Source: CAJCIS01 sp965276755 (lineage in GTDB: Bacteria > Pseudomonadota > Alphaproteobacteria > Acetobacterales > Acetobacteraceae). From it: a stretch of DNA of 64,000 bases. The position numbers and the translations under genes are program-made. How positions within the stretch are numbered: position 1 is the first letter of the stretch; the number at the start of each line of letters is the position of its first letter. The stretch covers positions 3,162,001 to 3,226,000 of the forward strand of contig OZ255625.1 in NCBI GenBank assembly GCA_965276755.1. Direction: 5' to 3'. The notes beneath the pieces are model-generated. The model saw only the letters and a list, made by a program, of their open reading frames with translations. It did not search any database and had not been told where the DNA came from. Of the stretch, positions 52,455 to 61,060 are shown piece after piece.

Positions 52455-53096
52455 GTGTTTCAGCCGCAGAGGGGCATCGACAACCCGATTATCCGCCGCG
52501 CGATGGCATTGTGCGATGAGGCGGGGATGAAAATCACCTACCACGAAGACTCCGTGGAGGTATGGTTCGCGCCCGACAACAAGCGCTTCTACACCATCTG
52601 GTCACAGTTTCTGGCTGACGCGGAAGCCATCTTCGGCGACCGTCTGATCGACCAGTTCAACCGGACCGGTCAGCCCCGCGCCGGCTTCGGTAACCGAGGC
52701 AGCCACCCCGCCGAGGCGGGCTCGCCTGCAAACGGCCACGACTCGCCCCCGCATCTCAACAGCAGCCCCTCTCACGCCAGCGAAATCGCCAAGCTGCGCG
52801 CCGAAATCCGCCTGCTCGAACGCGCGGTCAAGGTCGTTGGCATGCAGCGCGAGGAATGGAAGCGCGAGGCCGGATCGATGAAGGAACAGCTCGAACTCGT
52901 CCGCGTGCAAGCGGCGCAGATGGTCGAGGCGCGCCTCAGCCAGGCCGGACCGGGCGTGGATCGCTACAAGATGGTGCGCCAGATTATCGTGCGGCGTTTG
53001 CACCCGGACATTCCCGGCAGCGACGAGGAGAAATCCACGCGCGAAAAGCTGTTCAAGACGATTTGGAACGAGATCGAGCTGCTGGATCGCAGGTGA
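52455..53096 (+). CDS. Hypothetical coiled-coil protein with a C-terminal HPD motif
   Basis: 213 aa, not recognised as a named family. Residues 1-75: a compact N-terminal region (KITYHEDSVEVWFAPDNKRFYTIWSQFL). About 80-105: low-complexity Pro/Ser/His linker. 108-165: coiled coil (SEIAKLRAEIRLLERAVKVVGMQREEWKREAGSMKEQLELV). 172-213: RYKMVRQIIVRRLHPDIPGSDEEKSTREKLFKTIWNEIE, which looks like the helix II-HPD-helix III core of a J-domain. It could recruit DnaK. GTG start at 52455 with GGGGAGGGGG upstream. Confidence 0.6.
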   Translation: MFQPQRGIDNPIIRRAMALCDEAGMKITYHEDSVEVWFAPDNKRFYTIWSQFLADAEAIFGDRLIDQFNRTGQPRAGFGNRGSHPAEAGSPANGHDSPPHLNSSPSHASEIAKLRAEIRLLERAVKVVGMQREEWKREAGSMKEQLELVRVQAAQMVEARLSQAGPGVDRYKMVRQIIVRRLHPDIPGSDEEKSTREKLFKTIWNEIELLDRR

Positions 53097-53222
53097 AGGA
53101 TTGGGGGAGATGTGGCTGACGTATACGTCAGCCCCCCCCAAACCCCCCATCATTATTTAAGACGAGGCCCTAAAATCGACGGGGGGTCTGGGGGGGATGG
53201 CACATCTCCCCCAGCCTTACTC
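53097..53222. repeat. Element A pair, one palindromic-core and one standard copy
   Basis: The left copy carries GCTGACGTATACGTCAGC (53115-53132); the right copy carries the standard core inverted. The right flank TTACTCTGAGAGTCAATCTT is the inverse of the sequence at 28996-29015. Confidence 0.85.
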
Positions 53223-53456
53223 TGAGAGTCAATCTTTCTGCATGACAATCCCCCCGGCACCACGATCTTTGATCTCAATCCCGCTCACTTCCACCCGCGC
53301 TTGAGCCTGGCTAAATCGGTCTCCATTGCCTTGACGGCTGCATGAAATGCTGGAAACATTAGCGCAATGGCAAAATGCCGGGCGGTGAACCGTCGGGTCG
53401 AAGGGCGCGCTGGCAGGGCCGTCTTTCGACCGCACGGATAACGCGGGGAACAAACG

Positions 53457-54794
53457 ATGCGTCCAACGTCTGTCCCTGGTGATAGCGGCTGGCCAAACAG
53501 GCCGGTTGGTGGCGCCCTCCTCTCCACCGTCGTCTATCGCAGCAAGGCCGTGCGCGAGATGTCGCCGCCGGCCCTGCGCGATCTGACCGTCACGTCACAG
53601 GCGCGCAACCGCCGCGAAGCGGTCACCGGCCTGATGCTCTACGATAACGGCCAATTCTTCCAGTGGCTCGAAGGTCCGCCGAAGAGCGTCGACCGCCTGA
53701 TGGGCTCGATCTGCCAGGACCCGCGCCACACCGGCATCGAAATTCTCAACAATCAGTCCGCGCCGGCGCGTACGTTCGGCGACTGGAACATGAAACTGGC
53801 GGCCGAATACCCCGCAGTGGATCCGTGGCAGCGGGACGTGATCGCACCGCCGCCCGAAATCGTCGAAGGACTCCGCAGCCGTCCGCAGGCGGCGCCCGTG
53901 TTGCTGACACGGCTCGTCTCGGCCGCCGAGTCCGCTCAGCCCGACCTGATCGCTGCCAGGCTGGACGCAACCAGGCAGATGCCGCTCACCCAGAGCACCG
54001 CCGAGACGCTGAAGGAAGTCATCCTCTCGGTTGTTTTTCCCAAGCTGTGCGACGGCCTCCTGGCAGGGTTCGATCCCGCCGGCGCCCAGGCCAGCGAACT
54101 GGCGGAGCTGCTGATCGGCTCGCAGGACGGCGCCGCCCTGGAGCTCCTGCGCGAATTGCAGGGTGGCACGCGACGCATCGGCACACTTTACGCAAACGTT
54201 CTGGAGCCCGCCGCACGGCGCCTCGGCGATCTCTGGAACGATGATTTCTGCAGCGAATTCGATCTGACCTTGGGCTTGTGCCGCCTGCAGACCGCGGTGC
54301 GGGTGCTGACCGCCGAGCAGCCCTGCAGATCGCCGGACAATTTACAGCTTCCCAGCGTCCTGATCGTGCCCGAACCCGGCGAGGTGCATCTTCTCGGCTC
54401 GGTCCTGGACAACTCGATACTGGGTGGTGCCGGCTGGGCGCCGCAAAGCGAATTCCCCCGCAACGATCATGCGCTCCAGGAATTGCTGTCCTCGAGCTGG
54501 TTCGACGTGCTGGATTTGTCGCTGAGCGTGGCCCTTCGCCGCGAACACTGGCTTGCGCGCGTGACGCAGACGATCACCCAGGCGCGCCGCGCCTCGCAAA
54601 ACCCCGAGTTGCTGGTGGTGGTCGGCGGCCGCGTCTTTACCGAGCAGGCTGAAGCGGGCGCGAATGTCGGAGCCAATCTGACCAGCAAGACCGCCGGCAA
54701 CGTGGATCAATCGATCCTGCGGACGCTCAATGCCGCCAAATCGCTGACGCGGTCGTGCGAGTTGTCGCGAGAGGTGATGGCAACGCCCTGCTGA
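53457..54794 (+). CDS. AppA-like BLUF photoreceptor with SCHIC/B12-binding-like domain
   Basis: 445 aa, close to the 450 aa of Rhodobacter AppA. BLUF domain about 20-115: Tyr27 (LLSTVVYRS), Asn51 (QARNRREAVTG), Gln69 (GQFFQWLEGP), Trp110 and Met112 (FGDWNMKL) sit at exactly the spacing of AppA Tyr21, Asn45, Gln63, Trp104 and Met106. The C-terminal half has a helical cap (TLYANVLEPAARRLGDLWNDDFCSEFDLTLGLCRLQ, 243-278) and a B12-binding/SCHIC fold (298-425) with PGEVHLLG, whose His311 matches the heme His position in AppA. It probably senses blue light and heme/redox and binds a PpsR-type repressor. Only two Cys (434, 445) mark the tail. Start ATG 53457 with GGGGAACAAACG upstream. Confidence 0.85.
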   Translation: MRPTSVPGDSGWPNRPVGGALLSTVVYRSKAVREMSPPALRDLTVTSQARNRREAVTGLMLYDNGQFFQWLEGPPKSVDRLMGSICQDPRHTGIEILNNQSAPARTFGDWNMKLAAEYPAVDPWQRDVIAPPPEIVEGLRSRPQAAPVLLTRLVSAAESAQPDLIAARLDATRQMPLTQSTAETLKEVILSVVFPKLCDGLLAGFDPAGAQASELAELLIGSQDGAALELLRELQGGTRRIGTLYANVLEPAARRLGDLWNDDFCSEFDLTLGLCRLQTAVRVLTAEQPCRSPDNLQLPSVLIVPEPGEVHLLGSVLDNSILGGAGWAPQSEFPRNDHALQELLSSSWFDVLDLSLSVALRREHWLARVTQTITQARRASQNPELLVVVGGRVFTEQAEAGANVGANLTSKTAGNVDQSILRTLNAAKSLTRSCELSREVMATPC

Positions 54795-55161
54795 AGTGGC
54801 CGATTGGGCGGGAAGACCGCGGGGGAGGGTGGCTGCGCATACGCGAGACGCCCCGTCATTCTTTTGACTTTCCGTTTGCCCAGACGTGTGCGACGAATAG
54901 GCCTGTCTATGCGCACATCAGAACAGCGCGCGGCATAGCCGAGCCCAAGCCAACGCCACGCAAGCAGACCGTGCCCACAACCGCGCCTTTGATGGCCACG
55001 GGCATCGCTCGACACAGTCCGCAAGGCAACCTAGGTGCTCGGCTTGCGCGACAGCACTTCCCGTTTTAAGTGATCGGTTAAAGGGAAGAACCGGGGGGGA
55101 TGTGGCTGACGTATACGTCAGCCCCCCCAGACCCCCCGTCATCATTTCAGGGAACGCCACC
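54795..55161. repeat. Intergenic region with a decayed and an intact element A variant
   Basis: 54826-54866 is a decayed element A (GGGGGAGGGTGGCTGCGCATACGCGAGACGCCCCGTC). 55088-55150 is a palindromic-core copy with GCTGACGTATACGTCAGC at 55105-55122. Between them I see no gene. Confidence 0.7.
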
Positions 55162-55944
55162 TTGCGCATCGACTCCACCATCACCGCGGTCGTCACCGGC
55201 GGCGCATCCGGCCTCGGTCTCGCCACCGGCCGCGCGCTCGCCTCCCGCGGTGCCCGCATCGCCATCTTCGACTTCAACGAAGCCGCTGGCACGCAAGCCG
55301 CCACGGAACTCAACGGCATCTTCTGCCGGGTCGACGTCACCTCCGACACAGACGTGCACGCAGGTTTTGCCAAATCGCGCGCCGCCATCGGCCAGGAACG
55401 CATCCTGATAAACTGCGCCGGCACAGGCAATGCCTTCAAAACCGCCGGCCGAGACAAAAAAACCGGCGAGCCCACCCATTTCCCCATCGATGCCTTCAAC
55501 CGCATCATCCAGATCAACCTGGTCGGCTCCTTCCGTTGCGCGGCGCTCTCCGCGGCCGGCATGATCACGCTGGAACCGCTGGAAGACGGGGAACGCGGCG
55601 CCATTGTCAACACCGCCTCCGTCGCCGCCGAGGACGGCCAGATCGGCCAGGCCGCCTACTCCGCCTCAAAGGCCGGCATCATCGGCATGACCCTGCCCAT
55701 GGCGCGCGACCTCATGGGCGAGGGCATACGCGTCAACACGATCCTTCCCGGCATCTTCAGCACGCCGCTCCTGCAAGGCCTGCCGGACAACGTCAAAGGC
55801 GCGCTCGCCGCCTCCGTCCCCTTCCCCAAACGCCTGGGCGCGCCTGAAGAATTCGCGCGCCTCGCGGTCGAGATGTGCGAAAACGGCTATTTCAACGGCG
55901 AGGATGTGCGCCTGGACGGCGCCATCCGCATGGCCCCGCGCTGA
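55162..55944 (+). CDS. SDR, 3-hydroxyacyl-CoA dehydrogenase type 2 (HSD10-like)
   Basis: 260 aa. TGGASGLG nucleotide motif, INCAGTGNAFKTAG, catalytic Ser in NTASVAAEDGQIG and YSASK (YxxxK). The C-terminal GIFSTPLLQGLPDNVKGALAASVPFPKRLGAPEEFARL is specific to the HSD17B10 group, which oxidises 3-hydroxyacyl-CoAs and some hydroxysteroids. TTG 55162 with AGGGAA upstream gives the usual N-terminus; a GTG at 55102 would add 20 residues encoded by element A. First gene of an operon with a TetR regulator and a P450. Confidence 0.86.
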   Translation: MRIDSTITAVVTGGASGLGLATGRALASRGARIAIFDFNEAAGTQAATELNGIFCRVDVTSDTDVHAGFAKSRAAIGQERILINCAGTGNAFKTAGRDKKTGEPTHFPIDAFNRIIQINLVGSFRCAALSAAGMITLEPLEDGERGAIVNTASVAAEDGQIGQAAYSASKAGIIGMTLPMARDLMGEGIRVNTILPGIFSTPLLQGLPDNVKGALAASVPFPKRLGAPEEFARLAVEMCENGYFNGEDVRLDGAIRMAPR

Positions 55945-55946
55945 AC

Positions 55947-56600
55947 ATGCTGGCCGCCGCCGCGCCGTCGCGCGAGCATGGCACCGGCGCGCGCGAAAAA
56001 CTGCTTAACGCCGCGGCAGCCCTGATCATTGAACGCCACTCCATAGAAATCTCGCTCGCCGAACTGGCAGCCAAGGCGGGCCTCAATTCGGCACTCGTCA
56101 AATACTATTTCGGCAGCAAGCTCGGCCTCCTCGTCGCCCTCCTGCAGCGAGACGCCACGCGCGCCACCACCGAAATGGCCGAACTCCTTGCGCTGGACGC
56201 ACCCGCCGCCCAGAAAATGCGCCTGCACCTGCGCGGCATCATGCGCACCTACCGCCAATCGCCCTACCTGAACCGACTGCTCCACGCCATGCTCCGATGC
56301 GGAGATGCCCGCGTCTGCCTGCAAGTCCGCCAGATGCTGGTCCGGCCCGTCTTCGACACCCAGCGCGCCATTCTCGATCAAGGCATTGCCAGCGGCGAGT
56401 TCCGCGCCGTCGATCATCGCATCTTCTATCTCAGCGCGACAGGTGCGTGCGATCAGTTCATGCAAACCGAAAAAATCCTCTTGCTGGAACAGGACGGCAT
56501 CAATCTGGAAAAATTCCGCGACAGCTACATAAACCACGTCATCGACATGGTGCTGTCCTCCCTCGCCCCGGCACCGAACACCAAGGAAGCAGAATCATGA
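55947..56600 (+). CDS. TetR-family transcriptional regulator
   Basis: 217 aa. HTH at 17-62: REKLLNAAAALIIERHSIEISLAELAAKAGLNSALVKYYFGSKLGLLVALLQRDA. The C-terminal ligand domain is helical. It begins 2 bp after the SDR stop and its end overlaps the P450 start by ATGA, so it is cotranscribed with the genes it probably controls. Confidence 0.9.
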   Translation: MLAAAAPSREHGTGAREKLLNAAAALIIERHSIEISLAELAAKAGLNSALVKYYFGSKLGLLVALLQRDATRATTEMAELLALDAPAAQKMRLHLRGIMRTYRQSPYLNRLLHAMLRCGDARVCLQVRQMLVRPVFDTQRAILDQGIASGEFRAVDHRIFYLSATGACDQFMQTEKILLLEQDGINLEKFRDSYINHVIDMVLSSLAPAPNTKEAES

Positions 56601-57874
56601 ACGCCATTGCCCGCCCGCCCGACCTCGCCCGCACGCTCGTCGATCCGCGCGCTTACGCCGCGATCACCCCACTCACGGAAATCTTCGCATGGCTCCGCCG
56701 CCATGATCCTCTCGCCCTGATCGAAGCCGACGGCTTCTCGCCCTTCTATGCCGTCACCCGCCACGCCGACATCATGCGCGTCGGCCGCGACAAATCGTTT
56801 TTCAGCAACGGTGACCGCTCCCCGATCATCGGCGATATCGCCAGCCAAAAACGCGTCTTCGAACTCGTTGGCGGCCCGCATCTCGTGCGCAGCCTCGTGC
56901 AAATGGACGACCCCGACCACAGCAAGTATCGCGCGCTCACGCAAAGCTGGTTCATGCCCACACAGCTCCGCCGTCTCGAGCCGCAAATCCGCGCGCTCGC
57001 GCGGCAGACCATCGATGAGATGGCACAGTACACGCAATGCGATTTCGCCCGCGATGTCGCCGCCCTCTACCCGCTGCGCGTCATCATGCTCATCCTCGGC
57101 CTGCCTCCCGAAGACGAACCCCGCATGCTGCGCCTGACGCAGGAACTCTTCGGCAACCAGGACCCCGACATGACGCGCGGCGAGGCCGGCATGAACGATC
57201 CCACCCTGGGCATTCAGCAGCTCTTCGAAGTCTTCGCCGATTTCTCCGCCTATTTCGGCGCCGTCACCGCAGACCGCCGCGCCAACCCGCGTGACGACGT
57301 CTCCACCGTCATCGCCAATAGCCGCATAGACGGGCAGGAAATCGGCGATTTCGAAGCCATGAGCTACTACACCATCATCGCCACCGCCGGACATGACACA
57401 ACGTCATCAACCACCTCCGGCGCCATCGCCGGCTTGTGCACATTCCCCGAACAATTCGCCAAGCTGCAAGCCGATCTCTCCCTTATCCCCGGCCTGGTCG
57501 AGGAAGCCATCCGCTGGGTCACCCCCGTGCGCCATTTCATGCGCACCGCCACGCAAGAAAGCGAACTGCTCGGCCGCCAAATCAACAAGGGCGACTGGCT
57601 CATGCTCTGCTATCTCTCCGGCAACCGTGACGAGGAAGTCTTCGACGCTCCCGAAACATTCCGCATCGACCGGGATCCCAATCGCCACCTGGGCTTCGGC
57701 TACGGCCCCCATCTCTGCCTCGGCCAGCACATGGCGAAAATGGAAATGCGCATCCTGTTCGAGGAACTGATACCCCGCCTCGCTTCGATTGAACTCGCGG
57801 GTGAGCAGAAGAATACCGCGTCGAACTTCGTCAGCGGGCCCAAGGCTTTGCCGGTCAGATATAAGTTTAGGTAA
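56597..57874 (+). CDS. Cytochrome P450
   Basis: 425 aa soluble bacterial P450. I-helix AGHDTTSS (acid-alcohol pair intact), ExxR in EEAIRWVTPVRHFMR, and heme loop FGYGPHLCLGQHMAKMEMR with the proximal Cys. It resembles the CYP125/142/108-like group acting on terpenoid or steroid-like substrates, but no closer call is possible. A ferredoxin and reductase are not adjacent and must come from elsewhere. Confidence 0.92.
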   Translation: MNAIARPPDLARTLVDPRAYAAITPLTEIFAWLRRHDPLALIEADGFSPFYAVTRHADIMRVGRDKSFFSNGDRSPIIGDIASQKRVFELVGGPHLVRSLVQMDDPDHSKYRALTQSWFMPTQLRRLEPQIRALARQTIDEMAQYTQCDFARDVAALYPLRVIMLILGLPPEDEPRMLRLTQELFGNQDPDMTRGEAGMNDPTLGIQQLFEVFADFSAYFGAVTADRRANPRDDVSTVIANSRIDGQEIGDFEAMSYYTIIATAGHDTTSSTTSGAIAGLCTFPEQFAKLQADLSLIPGLVEEAIRWVTPVRHFMRTATQESELLGRQINKGDWLMLCYLSGNRDEEVFDAPETFRIDRDPNRHLGFGYGPHLCLGQHMAKMEMRILFEELIPRLASIELAGEQKNTASNFVSGPKALPVRYKFR

Positions 57875-57880
57875 ACAAGT

Positions 57881-57981
57881 AAAGGTTGGGGGAGATGTGC
57901 CATCCCCCCCAAACCCCCCGTCATCATTTAGGCAATTGAAGACGGGGGGTTTGGGGGGGATGGCACATCTCCCCCAACCTT
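57881..57981. repeat. Element A, head-to-head pair overlapping the rlmN end
   Basis: Two inverted copies with a GTCATCATTTAGGCAATTGA spacer between the convergent P450 and rlmN genes; the right copy encodes the RlmN C-terminal tail. Confidence 0.87.
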
Positions 57982-59133
57982 CCTCACCCTCTCACTCTCC
58001 GTCTTCAACTGCCCGCAAGCCGCCAATATATCCGCCCCCCGCGGCGTGCGAATGGGGCTCGCAAACCCCGCATCCATGACAATGCGCGCAAACCGATGCA
58101 ACGCATTCCCCGAACTCGGCTCATACGCACTCCCCGGCCACGGATTGAACGGGATCAAATTGACCTTCGCCGGCAATCCACGAATAAGCCGCACCAGCTC
58201 GCGCGCCTCCGCCTCGCTGTCATTCACCCCACGCAGCATCACATACTCAAATGTAATCCGCCGCGCATTCGAAGCACCCGGATAGCGCCGGCACGCCGCC
58301 ATCAATTCGCCGATCGGATACTTGCGGTTAAGCGGCACCAGCTCATCGCGCAACTCATCCGTCACCGCGTGAAGCGAAACAGCCAGGTTAACCCCCAGCT
58401 CCTCACCGCAGCGATCCATCATCGGCACCACGCCACTCGTGGACAGCGTAATCCGCCGCCGGGACAAAGCGATCCCCTCGCCATCCATGACGATCTTCAT
58501 CGCCGCGGCCACATTCTCATAATTATACAGCGGCTCGCCCATGCCCATCAGCACGATCGTGGACAGCAGCCGCGGCGTCTCGCCCTTCGGCGACGGCCAC
58601 TCCCCGTAAGCATCCCGCGCCGCCATGAATTGCCCCACAATTTCGGCCACCCCAAGATTGCGCACCAGCTTCTGCGTGCCCGTATGGCAAAAGCGGCAAG
58701 ACAGCGTGCACCCGACCTGGCTGCTGATACACAGCGCGCCACGATCCTGCTCGACATCCGGAATATAGACCGTCTCGGCCTGCTGCCCGTCGCGAAACGA
58801 AAACAGCCATTTCCGCGTCTCATCGGCCGATTGCTGCACGGCGGCGACCGCCGGCCGCCCGATGACGAACCGTTCCGCCAACCTGGCCTGCAATGGCCGC
58901 GCCACGCTGCTCATGGCCGAAAAATCCACCGCCCCCTGGTGATAGATCCAGTGCCACAATTGCTTGACCCGAAACGCCGCCTCGCCAATGGCGGCCATCT
59001 CAACCGCAAGCTCAGCCCGCGACAGTCCCACCAAGTCCCGCCGCCCATCCGCCAAAATCGGGCTGGGCGGATTGAACAGCGCGGACTTGGCCAGCACACG
59101 GACGCGTTCGGCCTCGCTCAGCAGCGCATTCAT
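57928..59133 (-). CDS. rlmN: 23S rRNA (A2503-C2)/tRNA (A37-C2) methyltransferase RlmN
   Basis: 401 aa radical SAM enzyme. CxxxCxxC cluster motif in GCTLSCRFCHTGTQ, preceded by YIPDVEQDRGALCISSQVGC; MGMGEPLYNYENV, SLHAVTDELRDELVPLNRKYP and NLIPFNPWPGSAYEPS follow. The residues after about 385, KVGGDVPSPPNPPSSIA, are translated element A. ATG 59133 overlaps the stop of the upstream IalB-like gene (ATGA). Confidence 0.95.
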   Translation of the reverse strand: MNALLSEAERVRVLAKSALFNPPSPILADGRRDLVGLSRAELAVEMAAIGEAAFRVKQLWHWIYHQGAVDFSAMSSVARPLQARLAERFVIGRPAVAAVQQSADETRKWLFSFRDGQQAETVYIPDVEQDRGALCISSQVGCTLSCRFCHTGTQKLVRNLGVAEIVGQFMAARDAYGEWPSPKGETPRLLSTIVLMGMGEPLYNYENVAAAMKIVMDGEGIALSRRRITLSTSGVVPMMDRCGEELGVNLAVSLHAVTDELRDELVPLNRKYPIGELMAACRRYPGASNARRITFEYVMLRGVNDSEAEARELVRLIRGLPAKVNLIPFNPWPGSAYEPSSGNALHRFARIVMDAGFASPIRTPRGADILAACGQLKTESERVRKVGGDVPSPPNPPSSIA

Positions 59134-59702
59134 AGCGCCGGACACGCCTGCACGATCGCCGCGTAAGCCGCGGCAAACCCGTCCAGGCTGAAGACATCGG
59201 TCAAGGTCAGCCCGCGCGGCCCGGGAAAACTCCCCACCGCCTGCTTGCCCGCGGCGAAAGCCTCCACTGCCTCATGCCCATGCGGCGCGAACGCAGACCG
59301 CCCCTCCAGATAGAAATGCAGCCGCTTGCCCCCAGCCTGAACCGAGGCGCCGGCATGCGGCAGCACCGAATAGCCCAGCAGGATCGCCACGGCGTCCCGA
59401 TCATGCGGCCGCATCGCCACGGTCAGCACCACATGCCCCCGTCCTTGAAACAATGGCTGCGAGGATGTGGCATAGGTCAGCGCGTAACACACCGTGCCCG
59501 CTGGGCCCTGACCGCTCGCGCGATGGGTGGCCGCCTGCCACGCCCCGTAACGCCCGATCGGCACCGGCGCCCAAGCGCGCGCGGGAACCTGCGCGTCCAC
59601 AAGCGTCACGGGAATTACGCCCGAGGACGTAGCCAGCGCACCTGCCATGGCCGGGCATGCGTGAAGGGCCATAACGGCGGCGAGGGTCCGACTCAGGCGC
59701 AT
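59130..59702 (-). CDS. Invasion-associated locus B (IalB)-like secreted protein
   Basis: 190 aa. Signal peptide LSRTLAAVMALHACPAMAGA. The mature part GTVCYALTYATSSQPLF, RGHVVLTVAMRPHDRDAVAILLGYSVLPHAGASVQAGGKRLHFYLEGRSAFA and the final LTDVFSLDGFAAAYAAIVQACP follow the IalB pattern. Periplasmic; the molecular role is unknown. Translationally coupled to rlmN, an arrangement seen in related bacteria. ATG 59702 is chosen for the signal peptide. Confidence 0.75.
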   Translation of the reverse strand: MRLSRTLAAVMALHACPAMAGALATSSGVIPVTLVDAQVPARAWAPVPIGRYGAWQAATHRASGQGPAGTVCYALTYATSSQPLFQGRGHVVLTVAMRPHDRDAVAILLGYSVLPHAGASVQAGGKRLHFYLEGRSAFAPHGHEAVEAFAAGKQAVGSFPGPRGLTLTDVFSLDGFAAAYAAIVQACPAL

Positions 59703-59757
59703 CAGGCGACATATGGCCAGACCGCCGGGGCGGACAAGCGCCTCGCCCGCGGCCGCC

Positions 59758-60096
59758 CTACCGCCCGTCGCTCTCCTCGCTATCGGGCTCCACCTCGATA
59801 TCCCCGCCGATGGTGTCGGTATCATCCTCGAGGTCGGAGGTATCCTCCAGCACCCCATCCTCGGCCTCCTCGGCCTCGGCCTCCACCTCGGTGTCCGGAT
59901 CGGCATCCTCGACGGCCGCGACCTTCTTGGGCCGCTTGTCCTCCATGACATTGCCGCCCGTGCGCCGCGGGCGCGGCTGCTCGGCCGGCTGCTCGGTCGC
60001 GCATTTCGGGCAGATCGCGGGCTGCTTGGTCAGATCGTAGAACTTGGCGCCGCAGGCGACGCACACGCGCTTTGATCCGAGTTCTGGTTTTGCCAT
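59758..60096 (-). CDS. TIGR02300-type zinc-ribbon protein
   Basis: 112 aa. N-terminal zinc ribbon MAKPELGSKRVCVACGAKFYDLTKQPAICPKCATEQ (CxxC...CPxC) is the family signature; the rest (about 60-112) is very acidic (EVEAEAEEAEDGVLEDTSDLEDDTDTIGG). Function unknown; almost confined to alphaproteobacteria. Starts divergently from the ClpP-like gene. Confidence 0.88.
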   Translation of the reverse strand: MAKPELGSKRVCVACGAKFYDLTKQPAICPKCATEQPAEQPRPRRTGGNVMEDKRPKKVAAVEDADPDTEVEAEAEEAEDGVLEDTSDLEDDTDTIGGDIEVEPDSEESDGR

Positions 60097-60241
60097 GGAT
60101 TTTGGGGCTCTCGACCGGCTCGGATGGAGGGGCGGGGCGAATGGCATGGAGGTCGGCGGGAGTCAAATACCCGCCCGCCTCGACAATGCGCCCTACCCGC
60201 CCCACCTTGCCCCCAACCTGAACTCCGGAGCGCACCTCGCC

Positions 60242-60931
60242 ATGATCACCCGGCCAGCCCACCCCTACGCCTCGCGCATGGACGAGGAAGACGAGCCCGA
60301 GCCCGAAACAATCCCCGATATCCCCGAACCCCAAGGCCCCGACATCAAGGAGCCCGAAGGCAACCGCACCCTCTCGGGCCTGGTCAACGAGCTCGAACAC
60401 CGGCTGCTCAAGCAGCGCAAGGTGCTGATCTTCGGCGCCATCAATGACCGCGTCGCGCGCGATGTCACCGGCCGTCTCCTGGCCCTTGCCAGTGCCGGCA
60501 GCGAGCCGATCGATGTCTACGTTAATTCGCCCGGCGGCCACGTCGAAAGCGGCGACACCATCCACGACATGATCCGTTTCGTGGATTCCGAGGCGCCCGT
60601 GCGCATGATCGGCACCGGCTGGGTCGCCAGCGCCGGCGCGCTCATCTTCCTGGCCGGCAAGAAGGAGCGCCGCTTCTGCCTGCCACAGACGCGCTTTCTG
60701 TTGCACCAGCCCATGGGCGGGGTCCGCGGGCCTGCCGTGGATATCGGCATCGAGGCGCGCGAGATCGTCAAGATGCGCGAGCGCCTCAATCGCACGATCG
60801 CCAAGGAGACAGGACAGGCCTACGAGAAGGTGGAGATCGACACCGACCGCAATTACTGGATGAGTGCGGAGGAGGCGATTGCGTATGGCATGGTGGAGCG
60901 TGTGATCAGCACGCTGGCGGAGTTGAAGTAG
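60242..60931 (+). CDS. ClpP-like serine peptidase
   Basis: 229 aa. The ClpP fold is intact: VYVNSPGGHVESGDTIHDMIRF, the catalytic Ser in GTGWVASAGALIFLAGKKERRFCLP, His in TRFLLHQPMGGVRGPAVDI, and Asp in DTDRNYWMSAEEAIAYGMVERVI. The first 40 residues are acidic and Pro-rich (MDEEDEPEPETIPDIPEPQ), unlike the ClpP propeptide. No clpX is adjacent, so it is probably a secondary ClpP (ClpP2/ClpR-like) or a stand-alone protease. ATG 60242; later MDEED start also possible. Confidence 0.83.
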   Translation: MITRPAHPYASRMDEEDEPEPETIPDIPEPQGPDIKEPEGNRTLSGLVNELEHRLLKQRKVLIFGAINDRVARDVTGRLLALASAGSEPIDVYVNSPGGHVESGDTIHDMIRFVDSEAPVRMIGTGWVASAGALIFLAGKKERRFCLPQTRFLLHQPMGGVRGPAVDIGIEAREIVKMRERLNRTIAKETGQAYEKVEIDTDRNYWMSAEEAIAYGMVERVISTLAELK

Positions 60932-60945
60932 GAGAGTGGTGAAAA

Positions 60946-61060
60946 AGGCTGGGGGAGATGTGCCATCCCCCCCAGACCCCCCGTCATCATTTAAGGCGAG
61001 GTCGAAAAATTAGACGGGGGGGCTGGGGGGAGTGGCACACTCCCCCCAGCCTTTCTTCAC
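60946..61060. repeat. Element A, head-to-head pair
   Basis: Two inverted copies around an AT-rich spacer (the right copy has GGGAGTGGCACACTCCCC); followed by CTTCACTTCACTGCCCGG, a remnant of the MITE-type right end. Between convergent genes. Confidence 0.85.

Noticed and set aside
53223..53456. Minus-strand open frames upstream of the BLUF gene
   Set aside because: No ribosome site, no family resemblance, biased composition; probably leader and promoter DNA.
60110..60200. Possible tRNA-like segment (GGTCGGCGGGAGTCAAATACC)
   Set aside because: No cloverleaf can be drawn and there is no T-arm GGTTCGANTCC.
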